From Sedimentitalea nanhaiensis DSM 24252 (GTDB taxonomy: Bacteria; Pseudomonadota; Alphaproteobacteria; Rhodobacterales; Rhodobacteraceae), in contig NZ_KI421509.1 in assembly GCF_000473225.1 (NCBI RefSeq), forward strand, positions 357,470 through 421,469: DNA of 64,000 nt. Reading direction: 5' to 3'. A program made the position numbers and the translations under genes. This document shows, in pieces, positions 35,491-44,583 of the stretch (positions within the stretch are counted from its first letter, which is position 1; each line of letters starts with the position of its first letter). The notes under the pieces were generated by a model. The model made no database searches. It was not told the origin of the DNA and saw only the letters and a program-made list of their open reading frames with translations.

Positions 35491-35942
35491 GGGCGCTGGT
35501 ACTTGATGAACGGGGTCAGGGTGGCGATACGGTCATACAACCTGCGCGCAGTTTCGTTAAAATCCTGTGTCAGCCAATAGACCGACGGTGCGCCATGGGC
35601 ATCGGCGGCGTCATACACCCCCTGGATCAGGGCGCGTCCGACGCCGGTGCCTCGGGTCTCCGGGCGGGCGTAGAGGTCTTGCAGATAGCAGACCTCTTCT
35701 ATTTTCCAGCCGTGGCGATGGAACAGATAGTGGGTCAGCCCGACCAGGCGGCCGTCCTGTTCGGCCACCAATGCATTGAAGTCGCGCGGGTCATCCCCCA
35801 GCAGACGGGCAAAGCTGCTGTCATAGACTTCGGGCGGTGCGGAGGACCCGTAGAAGGCCAGATAGTCGGTCCACAGCTCTGCCCATTGCGGGCGATCCTC
35901 GGCGCGCAGGGCGCGGATGGTGCAAGTCGGTGTATCAGCCAT
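35487..35942 (-). CDS. GNAT-family N-acetyltransferase
   Basis: A 151-residue acetyltransferase. Motif A is visible at LQDLYARPETRGTGVGRALI (acetyl-CoA pyrophosphate loop R-G-T-G-V-G-R), preceded by VGLTHYLFHRHGWKIEEVCY. Substrate unknown. It is translationally coupled to the DUF2927 lipoprotein gene downstream (four-base overlap) and lies 121 bp after the MoxR gene. Confidence 0.85.
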   Translation of the reverse strand: MADTPTCTIRALRAEDRPQWAELWTDYLAFYGSSAPPEVYDSSFARLLGDDPRDFNALVAEQDGRLVGLTHYLFHRHGWKIEEVCYLQDLYARPETRGTGVGRALIQGVYDAADAHGAPSVYWLTQDFNETARRLYDRIATLTPFIKYQRP

Positions 35943-36063
35943 GTCGTCACGCTGTCAGACCGGGGCGCGTGGCTCAAGGCAAAATTGTGTTGAATCGCAA
36001 TAGAATAGGTGTTTCGCAACCGGGGGTTGTGAATGTCCCCCGGTCGTTTCGGTGCCCGGCCCG

Positions 36064-36903
36064 TCAGCGCTGGCTGCGAGCCATGAAGGCGAGGCGTTCG
36101 AACAGGTGCACATCCTGTTCGTTCTTAAGCAATGCGCCGTGCAGTCTGGGCAGGGCATTGGCCCCGTCGCGTTTCAGATCCTCGGCGGTCAGATCTTCGG
36201 CCAGCAGCAGTTTCAGCCAGTCCAGAACTTCGGAGGTCGAGGGTTTCTTTTTCAGCCCGGCCTGGTCGCGCAGCTCGTAAAACTGGGTCAGCGCGGTGGT
36301 CAGCAGCGCCTCTTTGATGCCGGGGTGATGCACCTCGACGATCTTGCGCATGGTCGCCTCATCGGGAAAGCGGATATAATGGAAGAAACAGCGGCGCAGG
36401 AAGGCGTCGGGCAATTCCTTTTCGTTGTTGGAGGTGATGATGACGATCGGGCGCTGGCGGGCGCGGATGGTTTCGCCGGTTTCGTAGACGAAGAACTCCA
36501 TCTTATCGAGTTCCTGCAACAGGTCGTTGGGGAATTCGATGTCGGCCTTGTCGATCTCGTCGATCAGCAGCACGACCTTTTGATCGGCCTCAAAAGCCTG
36601 CCACAGCTTGCCTTTGCGGATGTAATTGGCGACGTCATGCACTTTTTCCTCGCCCAGCTGGCTGTCGCGCAGGCGCGACACGGCGTCGTACTCATACAGG
36701 CCCTGCTGGGCGCGGGTGGTGGATTTGACGTTCCACTCGATCATCCGCAGATTGAGCGATTGCGCCACCTGCCGCGCCAGTTCGGTCTTGCCGGTGCCGG
36801 GCTCGCCCTTGACCAGCAGCGGACGTTCCAAAGTTACCGCAGCGTTAACTGCGATGGTCAGGTCGTCGGTCGCGACATATTCTTCGGTGCCCTGAAATTT
36901 CAT
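36064..36903 (-). CDS. MoxR-family AAA+ ATPase
   Basis: A 279-residue AAA+ protein: Walker A in VKGEPGTGKTELARQ, Walker B in VVLLIDEIDKAD, sensor 1 in VIITSNNEKELPDAFLRRCF and an arginine-finger region. MoxR ATPases pair with VWA proteins to insert cofactors or mature complexes (as in CoxD/CoxE). The likely VWA partner is at 32669-33856, with GNAT, DUF2927 and small membrane protein genes between, all on this strand. No obvious target enzyme is nearby. Confidence 0.93.
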   Translation of the reverse strand: MKFQGTEEYVATDDLTIAVNAAVTLERPLLVKGEPGTGKTELARQVAQSLNLRMIEWNVKSTTRAQQGLYEYDAVSRLRDSQLGEEKVHDVANYIRKGKLWQAFEADQKVVLLIDEIDKADIEFPNDLLQELDKMEFFVYETGETIRARQRPIVIITSNNEKELPDAFLRRCFFHYIRFPDEATMRKIVEVHHPGIKEALLTTALTQFYELRDQAGLKKKPSTSEVLDWLKLLLAEDLTAEDLKRDGANALPRLHGALLKNEQDVHLFERLAFMARSQR

Positions 36904-37087
36904 GTTTTTACAACCCTTTGCTGATAGGCCCGATCGGGCAAACGCTCGGCCGCGGTTTTAGCCCGGACAAGGCAGGATTGTGTAGTGACAATCTGAAATG
37001 TCTCGGATAAATGCAGCGGCAGTGAGGAGCCAGATGTCTAAGGAAGCAGATTTGTCAGAGGGCATTGGCCAATCCGAGGGAGTAAAC

Positions 37088-37510
37088 ATGAAACAGGACG
37101 TTTTCCTACCGGACGACTATCGTCCGGCTGAAGATGAACCGTTTATGAACGACAAGCACCTTGAGTATTTCCGGCGCAAGCTGCTCAATTGGAAACATGA
37201 ACTGCAGGCAGGCAGCCGCGACACGATCGAAGGGCTGCAGGACGGAACGCGCAACATTCCCGATGTGACGGATCGCGCCAGCGAAGAGACCGACCGCGCG
37301 CTGGAACTGCGGACGCGGGACCGGCAGCGCAAGCTGGTGTCCAAGATCGACAGCGCCTTGCGTCGCATCGAGGAAGGCGAATACGGGTATTGTGAAGTGA
37401 CCGGAGAGCCGATTTCGCTCAAGCGGCTGGATGCGCGTCCGATCGCCACCATGAGCCTGGAGGCGCAGGAACGCCATGAGCGCCGCGAAAAAGTACATCG
37501 CGACGACTGA
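37088..37510 (+). CDS. dksA: DksA/TraR-family RNA polymerase-binding protein
   Basis: A 140-residue DksA: coiled-coil region (NDKHLEYFRRKLLNWKHELQ ... PDVTDRASEETDRALELRTRD) with the acidic tip DRASEETD, then a globular C-terminus (RIEEGEYGYCEVTGEPISLK). Only one of the four zinc-finger cysteines remains, as in other Rhodobacteraceae DksA proteins. It modulates transcription with ppGpp. Start 37088 (GAGGGAG upstream, homologous N-terminus) is preferred; an upstream ATG at 37034 with GGAG is also plausible and adds 18 residues. Confidence 0.92.
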   Translation: MKQDVFLPDDYRPAEDEPFMNDKHLEYFRRKLLNWKHELQAGSRDTIEGLQDGTRNIPDVTDRASEETDRALELRTRDRQRKLVSKIDSALRRIEEGEYGYCEVTGEPISLKRLDARPIATMSLEAQERHERREKVHRDD

Positions 37511-37537
37511 GGTGTTGGTGATGAACCGCTGAACCGG

Positions 37538-37567
37538 ACGCCGTGGCATCTGCTGCGGCGTTTTTTG
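37538..37567 (+). terminator. Intrinsic terminator after dksA
   Basis: ACGCCG (37538-37543) and CGGCGT (37556-37561) form a six-pair stem followed by TTTTTG, 28 bp past the dksA stop. Confidence 0.8.
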
Positions 37568-37589
37568 TTTCCGCGAGGAGGAGGGCAGG

Positions 37590-38762
37590 GTGGACGTTCA
37601 GGTTGAGGTGATCGGAGCCGGAATCGGCGGGGTGGCCGCAGCCATCGCGCTGGCACGGCGCGGGGCGCGGGTGCGGGTTCTGGAACGGGCCGAGGCCTTG
37701 GGAGAAGTCGGTGCCGGGTTGCAGATCAGCGCCAATGGCATGGCCGTCCTGCGGGCCCTGGGCGTGGTAACGGGCGTGCCCGATGGCGCGGTCCGCTCGG
37801 GCGGCACCGAAATCCGCGATTTTGCCACCGGGCGCGAGGTGATGCGCATGCCCCCCCCCGCGGCCGGGCCGACCTGGTATTTTCATCGCGCCGATCTGCT
37901 TGCGGCGCTGGTGGCGCGCGCGCGGGCGCTGGGGGTGGGGTTCGATCTGGGCCGGGCGGTATGCGCCTATGGGGGAGACGAGGCGGGCTGTCATCTGACC
38001 CTGAGCGACGGCAGCCAGCGGCAGTCGGCGCTGGTGGTGGCGGCGGATGGCGGACAGAGCGCGGCGCGGCAGCTGGTGGACGGCCCGCGCCAGGCACGGT
38101 TTTCGCGTCAGGTCGCGTGGCGCGCGGTGGTGCCCGGCGGCCAGGCCGGGCAGACCCATGCGGTGTTGACCATGGGGCCGGGGCGGCATGTGGTCAGTTA
38201 TCCGCTGCGGGGCGGGGCGTTGATGAATATCGTTGCGGTGGAAGAGCGGGACGACTGGACCGCCGAGGGCTGGCGTCAGGAGGGCGATCCTGTGCAGCTG
38301 CGCGCGCGGTTCGCGGAATTTGGCGGCGCGGTCGGTGAGCTGTTGCAGCAGATCGAGGCGGCGCATCTGTGGGCGTTGTATCTGCATCCGGTGGCGCGGA
38401 CATGGTGCCGGGGAGGTTTGGCGCTGTTGGGCGATGCGGCGCATCCGACCCTGCCGTTCATGGCGCAGGGGGCCTGTCTGGCGCTGGAGGATGCCTGGGT
38501 TCTGGCCGACTGTCTGGCGGCGGACGGTGCGGAGGGGCTGCGGCGGTATCAGCAGATCCGCCGTCCGCGTGCGCAGGCCGTGGTGGCGGCGGCGGCGGCC
38601 AATGCGCGCAGGTTTCATCTGCGCGGGCCGCTGCGCTGGGGCGCGCAGGCGGCGCTGCGGCTGGCGGGGGCACGATTGGCACCGGACTATGCATGGATCT
38701 ATGGCCATGACGTCACCGCATATGGCGGCGATTGTCAGGCGGAGCGCGCTGCGCGCGCATGA
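37590..38762 (+). CDS. FAD-dependent aromatic-ring monooxygenase-like protein
   Basis: A 390-residue group A flavoprotein hydroxylase: dinucleotide-binding GAGIGGVAAAIALARRGARV with Glu at the end of beta-2 (VLERAE), and the second FAD motif LLGDAAHPTLPFMAQGACLA. It resembles salicylate or 3-hydroxybenzoate hydroxylases, but UbiH-like roles cannot be ruled out. The GTG start at 37590 has a GGAGG run upstream. GC content is very high here. No aromatic catabolism genes are adjacent. Confidence 0.82.
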   Translation: MDVQVEVIGAGIGGVAAAIALARRGARVRVLERAEALGEVGAGLQISANGMAVLRALGVVTGVPDGAVRSGGTEIRDFATGREVMRMPPPAAGPTWYFHRADLLAALVARARALGVGFDLGRAVCAYGGDEAGCHLTLSDGSQRQSALVVAADGGQSAARQLVDGPRQARFSRQVAWRAVVPGGQAGQTHAVLTMGPGRHVVSYPLRGGALMNIVAVEERDDWTAEGWRQEGDPVQLRARFAEFGGAVGELLQQIEAAHLWALYLHPVARTWCRGGLALLGDAAHPTLPFMAQGACLALEDAWVLADCLAADGAEGLRRYQQIRRPRAQAVVAAAAANARRFHLRGPLRWGAQAALRLAGARLAPDYAWIYGHDVTAYGGDCQAERAARA

Positions 38763-38795
38763 CATGCTCGGTCTGGCGCCTGTGGCGACGCTGCG

Positions 38796-39575
38796 TCAGA
38801 GATCGAGGTCGATCCAGACAGGCACGTGATCCGAGGGTTTTTCATGGCCGCGAACATGTTTGTCTATCTGGCAATCCTGCAGCAGGTCGGCCGCCTGTGG
38901 GGTCAGCAGGAAGTGGTCGATGCGGATGCCGTCATTCTTGTTCCAGGCTCCGGCCTGATAGTCCCAGAAGGAATAATGGCCCGGACCCCGGGTGCGGGCG
39001 CGGAAGGCTTCGGTAAAGCCGAGGTTCAGGATGCGCTGATAGGCGGCACGGCTTTGCGGGCGGAACAGGGCGTCCTCGCGCCAGGCCTCCGGGCGTTTGG
39101 CGTCTTCCGGCTGGGGAATGATATTGTAGTCGCCCGCCATCAGGGCCGGTTGTTCCTGAGTCAGCAGATCGGCGGCACGGGCGTGCAGGCGGTCCATCCA
39201 GGCCAGTTTGTAGTCGTATTTCGGCCCGGGCACCGGGTTGCCGTTGGGCAGGTACAACCCGCACAGGCGCAGGGCCTGTTTGCCGATCACGGTGGCCTCG
39301 ATCCAGCGGGCCTGATCGTCGTCGGCGTCGCCGGGCAGGCCGCGGGTGACGTCTTCGAGCGGCAGTTTTGACAGGATGGCGACGCCGTTAAAGGATTTCT
39401 GACCGTGGGTTTCCACGTTATAGCCGCGATCCTCGAACAGCTCGCGCGGGAAGTTGCCGTCGATCGACTTGATTTCCTGCAACAGCACGACGTCGGGCCG
39501 GGCCTCGTCCAGCCATGCCGGCAGGGCCTGGGCGCGGGCCTTGATTCCGTTGATGTTGAACGTGGCGATTTTCAT
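38796..39575 (-). CDS. xthA: Exodeoxyribonuclease III
   Basis: A 259-residue AP endonuclease/3'-5' exonuclease. Motifs: MKIATFNINGIKARAQALP, LLQEIKS (metal Glu), LCGLYLPNG, AGDYNII (catalytic Asp/Asn), and the C-terminal IRIDHFLLTP with KPSDHVPVW (Asp-His). Role in base excision repair. Start 39575 is set by the conserved MKIATFNING; the longer frame to 39740 is untranslated leader or antisense of the upstream region. Confidence 0.95.
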   Translation of the reverse strand: MKIATFNINGIKARAQALPAWLDEARPDVVLLQEIKSIDGNFPRELFEDRGYNVETHGQKSFNGVAILSKLPLEDVTRGLPGDADDDQARWIEATVIGKQALRLCGLYLPNGNPVPGPKYDYKLAWMDRLHARAADLLTQEQPALMAGDYNIIPQPEDAKRPEAWREDALFRPQSRAAYQRILNLGFTEAFRARTRGPGHYSFWDYQAGAWNKNDGIRIDHFLLTPQAADLLQDCQIDKHVRGHEKPSDHVPVWIDLDL

Positions 39576-39766
39576 GTCAGGTCCCTGGCTGCCGCATTGG
39601 GTCCGATCTATCGCCGATGCCGGGGCGCAGGGCAAGGTGATGCGTGGATCGTGCGTCGATGATGCGTAAAAGGGAAAATGCAACTTTAAATTGTAGATAC
39701 ATGTTTCAATTCTCGTCAAAATGCGGAAACTGGGTAACATATCGTTTGATCAACAAGGATGGGATC

Positions 39767-39991
39767 ATGTCCAACACTAACACGGCCAACCCAGGTTTCG
39801 CTGTATCGGTTCAGGCCAGCGTGTTCGACGGCGAGGGCACCGCGCTGTTCTCTTCGGGTTCGGCCCCGGACTATCGCAGCGATGCGGTATTGGGGCAGGC
39901 GAGCGGGTTGTTTTCGTCAGGGTCGGTGGCATCTGACACACCGCAGAATCACGGGCGGGGCCCGGCGCGTTTGACGGCGGCGCGTGGGTAG
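39767..39991 (+). CDS. Small protein with LFSSGS repeats
   Basis: A 74-residue protein with AAGGATGGG about 6 bases before the ATG. It is low in hydrophobics and contains an internal duplication, ALFSSGSAPDYRSD and GLFSSGSVASDTPQ, and ends in a basic Gly/Pro/Arg tail. There is no signal peptide, transmembrane helix or Cys. It lies 12 bp before the helical protein gene on the same strand and is probably its partner. I do not know a function. Small size, repeated Ser/Gly core and coupling are compatible with a modified-peptide precursor, which is only a hypothesis. Confidence 0.65.
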   Translation: MSNTNTANPGFAVSVQASVFDGEGTALFSSGSAPDYRSDAVLGQASGLFSSGSVASDTPQNHGRGPARLTAARG

Positions 39992-40003
39992 GCTGACCGG
40001 CCG

Positions 40004-41080
40004 ATGTCCAATGTCATTCCCTTGCAGCGAACTGTATCGCGTCCGGTTCCAGGCGCTGCGCGGGCGGCGTTGATAGAGGGGTTCGCGCGGTTTCGGCGGC
40101 TGCCCGAGGATGTGTTCTGGCTGAAGGAGAATGCCGAACTGCTGGGCATTCTCGGCTGTACCGGGGGGGCGCTGGGGGATGCCGCGCTGGATCCGCATCG
40201 GGCGTTTTATGCGCAAGCGGAGCGGTGGTTGGAGTTTTTCCCACAATATTACCGCTTTGTCCTGTCGATCTGCACCGATCTGGAAGCGCTGGGGATGGCC
40301 GGGACCAAGGCTGGGGCGCTGGCGGATCGGGTATTGCGCATGGGGCTGGTCGCGGGCGAGTTGTCCGATCTGCAACGGCTGGAAGCACGACGACTGATGG
40401 CGCGGCACGGGATCGATCCCTTGCCCGGCGACACCGGGCTGGAGCATCGCGTGCACCGGTTCATCGCAGCGTCGCGCGGCTTTGCGATACCCAACCCCAG
40501 GGCCGCATACGAGCTGACCCATGTGGTGTTTTATCTCAGCGATTATGGCCGCCGCGATCCGCATCTGCCTGCCGGAGCGGCGGTGTCGTTGGAGTATGCC
40601 GGGCTGTTGGCCTATCTGGATCAGAACGTCGACCTTCTGGCGGAGATCTGTATCGCCATGCGCCATGCGAAATTGACGCCTTCGCCGATCTGGGAAGGCT
40701 GGGTGCAGAGCGAGTTGCACCGGTTTGACATCCGTTGTGACGGCACGGACGGGGTTGCGGACGAGTATCATCCCTATCTGGTCTGCAACTGGCTGTTGGC
40801 GCTGACAGGGCACCCGGCTTTCACGGCGCGGATCGAAAGCGGACCGGTCCGCTTTCACCGCGCGCGGCCTCATGTCGGGCCTCTGCGGGACATGTCGGTG
40901 TGCATGTTCCAGATGCAGGGGGCGCGCAGCGATGATTGGCACCGGATGCGGCCCCGTGTGGAACAGGCGTTGACGGAAATCGGGCAGGATATTCTGGCCG
41001 AAGCCTGTCGCAGCACCGACCGGTTCGAAGAGTTTTTTGCCGGGTTTGCGCGGGCTGCGTCCGGGGCTGGGGCGGTTTAG
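40004..41080 (+). CDS. Conserved all-helical protein of unknown function
   Basis: A 358-residue protein, mostly helical, without signal peptide. Two conspicuous conserved-looking segments are YELTHVVFYLSDYGRRDPHL (around 165-185) and DEYHPYLVCNWLLALTGHPA (around 248-268); their His, Asp, Tyr and Cys residues could form a metal or substrate site. I associate it with a DUF found in Rhodobacteraceae (DUF6902, recalled without certainty). It follows the LFSSGS-repeat protein by 12 bp and ends 18 bp before erpA's 3' end (convergent). No catalytic family can be assigned. Confidence 0.75.
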   Translation: MSNVIPLQRTVSRPVPGAARAALIEGFARFRRLPEDVFWLKENAELLGILGCTGGALGDAALDPHRAFYAQAERWLEFFPQYYRFVLSICTDLEALGMAGTKAGALADRVLRMGLVAGELSDLQRLEARRLMARHGIDPLPGDTGLEHRVHRFIAASRGFAIPNPRAAYELTHVVFYLSDYGRRDPHLPAGAAVSLEYAGLLAYLDQNVDLLAEICIAMRHAKLTPSPIWEGWVQSELHRFDIRCDGTDGVADEYHPYLVCNWLLALTGHPAFTARIESGPVRFHRARPHVGPLRDMSVCMFQMQGARSDDWHRMRPRVEQALTEIGQDILAEACRSTDRFEEFFAGFARAASGAGAV

Positions 41081-41098
41081 GCGCCGCGCACCGGGGTC

Positions 41099-41422
41099 TC
41101 ACATAGAGAACGACGTGCCGCAGCCGCAGGAAGAGCTGGCGTTGGGGTTTTCGACGATGAACCGCGCGCCGATCAGCTCGTCGGCGAAATCGATCACGGC
41201 ATTGCCAAGGAACGGCAGCGAAACGGCATCGACCACCACCTTTTGGCCCTGACCTTCGAGCACCAGATCGTCGTCCGCCGGTGTGTCGAGCGCGATTTCA
41301 TACTGAAACCCGGAACAACCGCCGCCTTCGACGGCCACGCGCAGGGCCTGACCCTGATCGGCGGCACCGATTTCAGCCAGCCGGGTAAAGGCGCGGTCGG
41401 TGACTTTGGGGGGCAATTGCAT
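41099..41422 (-). CDS. erpA: A-type iron-sulfur carrier/insertion protein
   Basis: A 107-residue HesB/IscA-family protein with the three conserved cysteines Cys36 (GGGCSGFQYE), Cys99 and Cys101 (SSCGCGTSF). It transfers Fe-S clusters to apo-proteins. Start 41422 (MQLPPKVTDRAF) matches the family; the frame to 41479 overlaps the dgt promoter region. Divergent from dgt, an arrangement common in this lineage. Confidence 0.92.
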   Translation of the reverse strand: MQLPPKVTDRAFTRLAEIGAADQGQALRVAVEGGGCSGFQYEIALDTPADDDLVLEGQGQKVVVDAVSLPFLGNAVIDFADELIGARFIVENPNASSSCGCGTSFSM

Positions 41423-41504
41423 CGTCGGGTACTCCGGGGCGGTTTTCTTATGCTTCATCCTAGCATATAGAAACGCCAATGACAGGCGACAAGGACAACA
41501 GGCA

Positions 41505-42674
41505 ATGCGCGCGCCCTATGCCTCGGATCCGGCCGCCAGCAAGGGACGGCTGGTGGCGGAAGAGGAGAGCAGTTTTCGCTCGTGCTTTCAGCGCGACCGG
41601 GACCGGATCATACATGCCAGCGCCTTTCGGCGGCTGAAACACAAGACCCAGGTGTTCGTCGAGCACGAGGGCGATTATTATCGCACCCGGCTGACCCATT
41701 CGATCGAGGTGGCGCAGGTGGCACGCACGATTTCGGGCACGCTGGGGCTGAACCAGGAGCTGACCGAGGCGGTGGCGCTGGCGCATGATCTGGGTCACAC
41801 GCCGTTTGGACACACCGGCGAGGACGCGTTGCATGCGCTGATGGCGCCCTATGGCGGTTTTGATCACAATGCCCAGGCGATCCGCATTGTCACCAATCTG
41901 GAGCGTCATTATGCCGATTTCGACGGTCTGAACCTGACCTGGGAAACGCTGGAAGGGATCGCCAAGCACAATGGGCCGGTGCCGCATCCGGTTCCCTGGG
42001 CGCTGGCCGGGTACAATGCGGGCAACAATCTGGAGCTGGATACCTATGCCAGTGGCGAGGCGCAGGTGGCGGCGATCGCCGACGATGTGGCCTATAACCA
42101 CCACGATCTGCACGACGGGTTGCGGGCCGAGCTGTTTTCCACCGACGAGCTGGCCGAACTGCCCATCCTGCGCGACAATTTTGCCGAGGTGGACCGGATC
42201 TATCCCGGTCTGAATTATTACCGCCGTCGGCACGAGGCATTGCGGCGGTTCTTTGGCGTTCTGGTCGAGGATGTCATTACCGTGGCGCGGGCCAATCTCA
42301 CGGCGCTGAATCCGCAGAGGGTCGAGGATATCCGGATGGCGGGTCGTGCAATGGTACAGTTTTCGCGCCCGGTCTTTTCCGATCTCAAGGTAATCCGGGG
42401 GTTTCTGTTTGAACGCATGTACCGCGCACCCAGCGTGATTGAGATGCGCGCAGAAGTGACCGATGTGGTGACCGATCTGTTCCCGTATTTCATGACCCAT
42501 CCGGACCAGCTGCCGAAACAATGGCGCAAGGATGTCGAGCAGGTGCAGGACGAAACCGGCTTGGCGCGGATCGTATCGGATTATATCGCGGGCATGACAG
42601 ATCGTTTTGCATTGCAGGAACATATCCGGCTGATCGCGGCGGGATCCGCGCAAACGCCCCCGGATTTTGTCTGA
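41505..42674 (+). CDS. dgt: Deoxyguanosinetriphosphate triphosphohydrolase-like protein
   Basis: A 389-residue HD-domain dNTP triphosphohydrolase. RLTHSIEVAQVARTI supplies the first His, AHDLGHTPFGHTGEDAL the HD pair and the DLGHTPFGH signature, and ADDVAYNHHDLHD the last Asp. It hydrolyses dNTPs to deoxynucleoside and triphosphate. Start 41505 (MRAPYASDPAASKGR) matches homologues. argS follows 81 bp downstream. Confidence 0.93.
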   Translation: MRAPYASDPAASKGRLVAEEESSFRSCFQRDRDRIIHASAFRRLKHKTQVFVEHEGDYYRTRLTHSIEVAQVARTISGTLGLNQELTEAVALAHDLGHTPFGHTGEDALHALMAPYGGFDHNAQAIRIVTNLERHYADFDGLNLTWETLEGIAKHNGPVPHPVPWALAGYNAGNNLELDTYASGEAQVAAIADDVAYNHHDLHDGLRAELFSTDELAELPILRDNFAEVDRIYPGLNYYRRRHEALRRFFGVLVEDVITVARANLTALNPQRVEDIRMAGRAMVQFSRPVFSDLKVIRGFLFERMYRAPSVIEMRAEVTDVVTDLFPYFMTHPDQLPKQWRKDVEQVQDETGLARIVSDYIAGMTDRFALQEHIRLIAAGSAQTPPDFV

Positions 42675-42755
42675 CGCTGCGCGGGCTGTTGGCCGCCATC
42701 AGTTGACCGCGCCCGCGCGCGTGATAAACCGCGCCAAAGACTGAAGGATGCCAAG

Positions 42756-44501
42756 ATGAACCTGTTCGCCGATATCCGCACGCTGGTGCTGGAAAGCCTC
42801 ACGACGATGGTGGCCGAAGGCGCGCTGCCTGGCGGGTTGGATTTTGCCAATGTCACGGTCGAGCCGCCGCGCGATGCGGCCCATGGCGACATGGCGACCA
42901 ATGCCGCGATGGTGCTGGCCAAGCCTGCCGGCATGAAGCCGCGCGATATTGCCGAGGCCCTGGCCGGCCGTCTGGCGCAGGATCCGCGCTTGACCAGCGC
43001 CGAGGTTGCCGGGCCGGGATTCCTGAACCTGCGGCTGGCCCCGTCGCTGTGGCAGGGCGTGGTTGGGCAGGTGCTGCAAGCGGGCACCGACTTCGGCCGT
43101 TCGGAGATGGGGCGGGGGCGCCGCGTCAACGTCGAATATGTCAGCGCCAATCCCACAGGGCCGTTGCATGTCGGCCACACCCGCGGCGCGGTTTTTGGCG
43201 ATGCGCTGGCCAGCCTGCTGGATTTTGCCGGGCATGACGTGACACGCGAATATTACATCAACGACGGCGGCGCGCAGGTCGATGTGCTGGCCCGGTCGGT
43301 CTACTTGCGCTATCTCGAAGCTCTGGGGCGCGAGGTGGCGTTCGAGGACGGCACCTATCCCGGCGACTATCTGATCCCGGTGGGCGAGGCGGTGGCGCGC
43401 GACAAGGGCGATGCCTGGGTCGATCAGCCCGAAAGCGTCTGGCTGGAAGAGCTGCGCGATCTGTCGACCGACGCGATGATGGGGTTGATCCGCGAGGATC
43501 TGGCCGCGCTTGGGGTCAAGATGGATGTGTTTTTCAGTGAAAAGTCCCTGTATGGCACCGGGCTGATCGAGGCCGCGATCGAGGATCTGCGCGGCAAGGA
43601 TCTGATCTATCGCGGGGTGCTTGAGCCGCCCAAGGGCAAGACGCCCGAAGATTGGGAGCCGCGCGAGCAGACCCTGTTCCGCAGCACAGCCCATGGCGAC
43701 GATGTGGACCGTCCGATTATGAAAAGCGACGGCGGATGGACCTATTTCGCACCGGATATCGCCTATCATTTCAATAAGGTTTCCAGGGGGTTCGACGCTC
43801 TTATCGATGTATTTGGCGCGGATCATGGCGGGTACGTCAAGCGCATGAAGGCGGCGGTGTCGGCGCTGTCGGATGGCCGGGTGCCTCTGGATATCAAGCT
43901 GACGCAGCTGGTGCGGCTGTTCAAGAATGGCGCGCCCTTCAAGATGTCCAAACGGGCGGGCAATTTTGTCACTCTGCGCGATGTGGTGGATCGGGTTGGC
44001 CCGGACGTGACCCGGTTCGTCATGCTGACCCGCAAGAACGATGCGCCGCTGGATTTCGATTTTGACAAGGTGCTGGAGCAGAGCCGCGAGAACCCGGTGT
44101 TCTATGTGCAATACGCCCATGCGCGGGTGATGAGCGTGTTGCGCCGCGCCGCCGAGGCGGGGATCGTGGCCGATGAAGCAACTCTGGCCGGAGCCGATCT
44201 GGAGCTGCTGGATCACGAGGCGGAGCTGGCTGTGGCGAAAAAGCTGGCGGAATGGCCGCGCCTGGTCGAAACTGCAGCGCGTAGCAACGAGCCGCATCGG
44301 GTGGCGTTTTACCTGTACGAGCTGGCCGGCGATTTCCACGCACTGTGGAACCGGGGCAACGATGTGCCGGCACTGCGCTTTATCCAGGAGGGCGAGGTGG
44401 CCGCGAGTCAGGCAAAAATGGCACTGGCCCGCGCCGTTTCCGTTGTCATTTCCGCAGGTCTTGGTATTCTTGGCGTCACACCGGCGCAGGAGATGCGGTA
44501 A
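42756..44501 (+). CDS. argS: Arginyl-tRNA synthetase
   Basis: A 581-residue class I synthetase: N-terminal Add-1 domain, HIGH-type signature in [30 protein letters not shown] as the KMSKS-like loop, and a C-terminal anticodon-binding DALR domain ([20 protein letters not shown]). It charges tRNA-Arg. The downstream order SPOR-nagZ-scpA-scpB matches other alphaproteobacteria. Confidence 0.96.
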   Translation: MNLFADIRTLVLESLTTMVAEGALPGGLDFANVTVEPPRDAAHGDMATNAAMVLAKPAGMKPRDIAEALAGRLAQDPRLTSAEVAGPGFLNLRLAPSLWQGVVGQVLQAGTDFGRSEMGRGRRVNVEYVSANPTGPLHVGHTRGAVFGDALASLLDFAGHDVTREYYINDGGAQVDVLARSVYLRYLEALGREVAFEDGTYPGDYLIPVGEAVARDKGDAWVDQPESVWLEELRDLSTDAMMGLIREDLAALGVKMDVFFSEKSLYGTGLIEAAIEDLRGKDLIYRGVLEPPKGKTPEDWEPREQTLFRSTAHGDDVDRPIMKSDGGWTYFAPDIAYHFNKVSRGFDALIDVFGADHGGYVKRMKAAVSALSDGRVPLDIKLTQLVRLFKNGAPFKMSKRAGNFVTLRDVVDRVGPDVTRFVMLTRKNDAPLDFDFDKVLEQSRENPVFYVQYAHARVMSVLRRAAEAGIVADEATLAGADLELLDHEAELAVAKKLAEWPRLVETAARSNEPHRVAFYLYELAGDFHALWNRGNDVPALRFIQEGEVAASQAKMALARAVSVVISAGLGILGVTPAQEMR

Positions 44502-44583
44502 AAAATCGCCCGAACCGCCGGACCGAGGCAGTCAAGAGAACCCGACGCGCACTGTTTTTGCGCATACGGGCAGTGAGGCGGAC

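Noticed and set aside
42699-44339. A 546-codon minus-strand open frame
   Set aside because: Antisense shadow of argS, which has complete synthetase motifs; long shadows are expected at this GC content.
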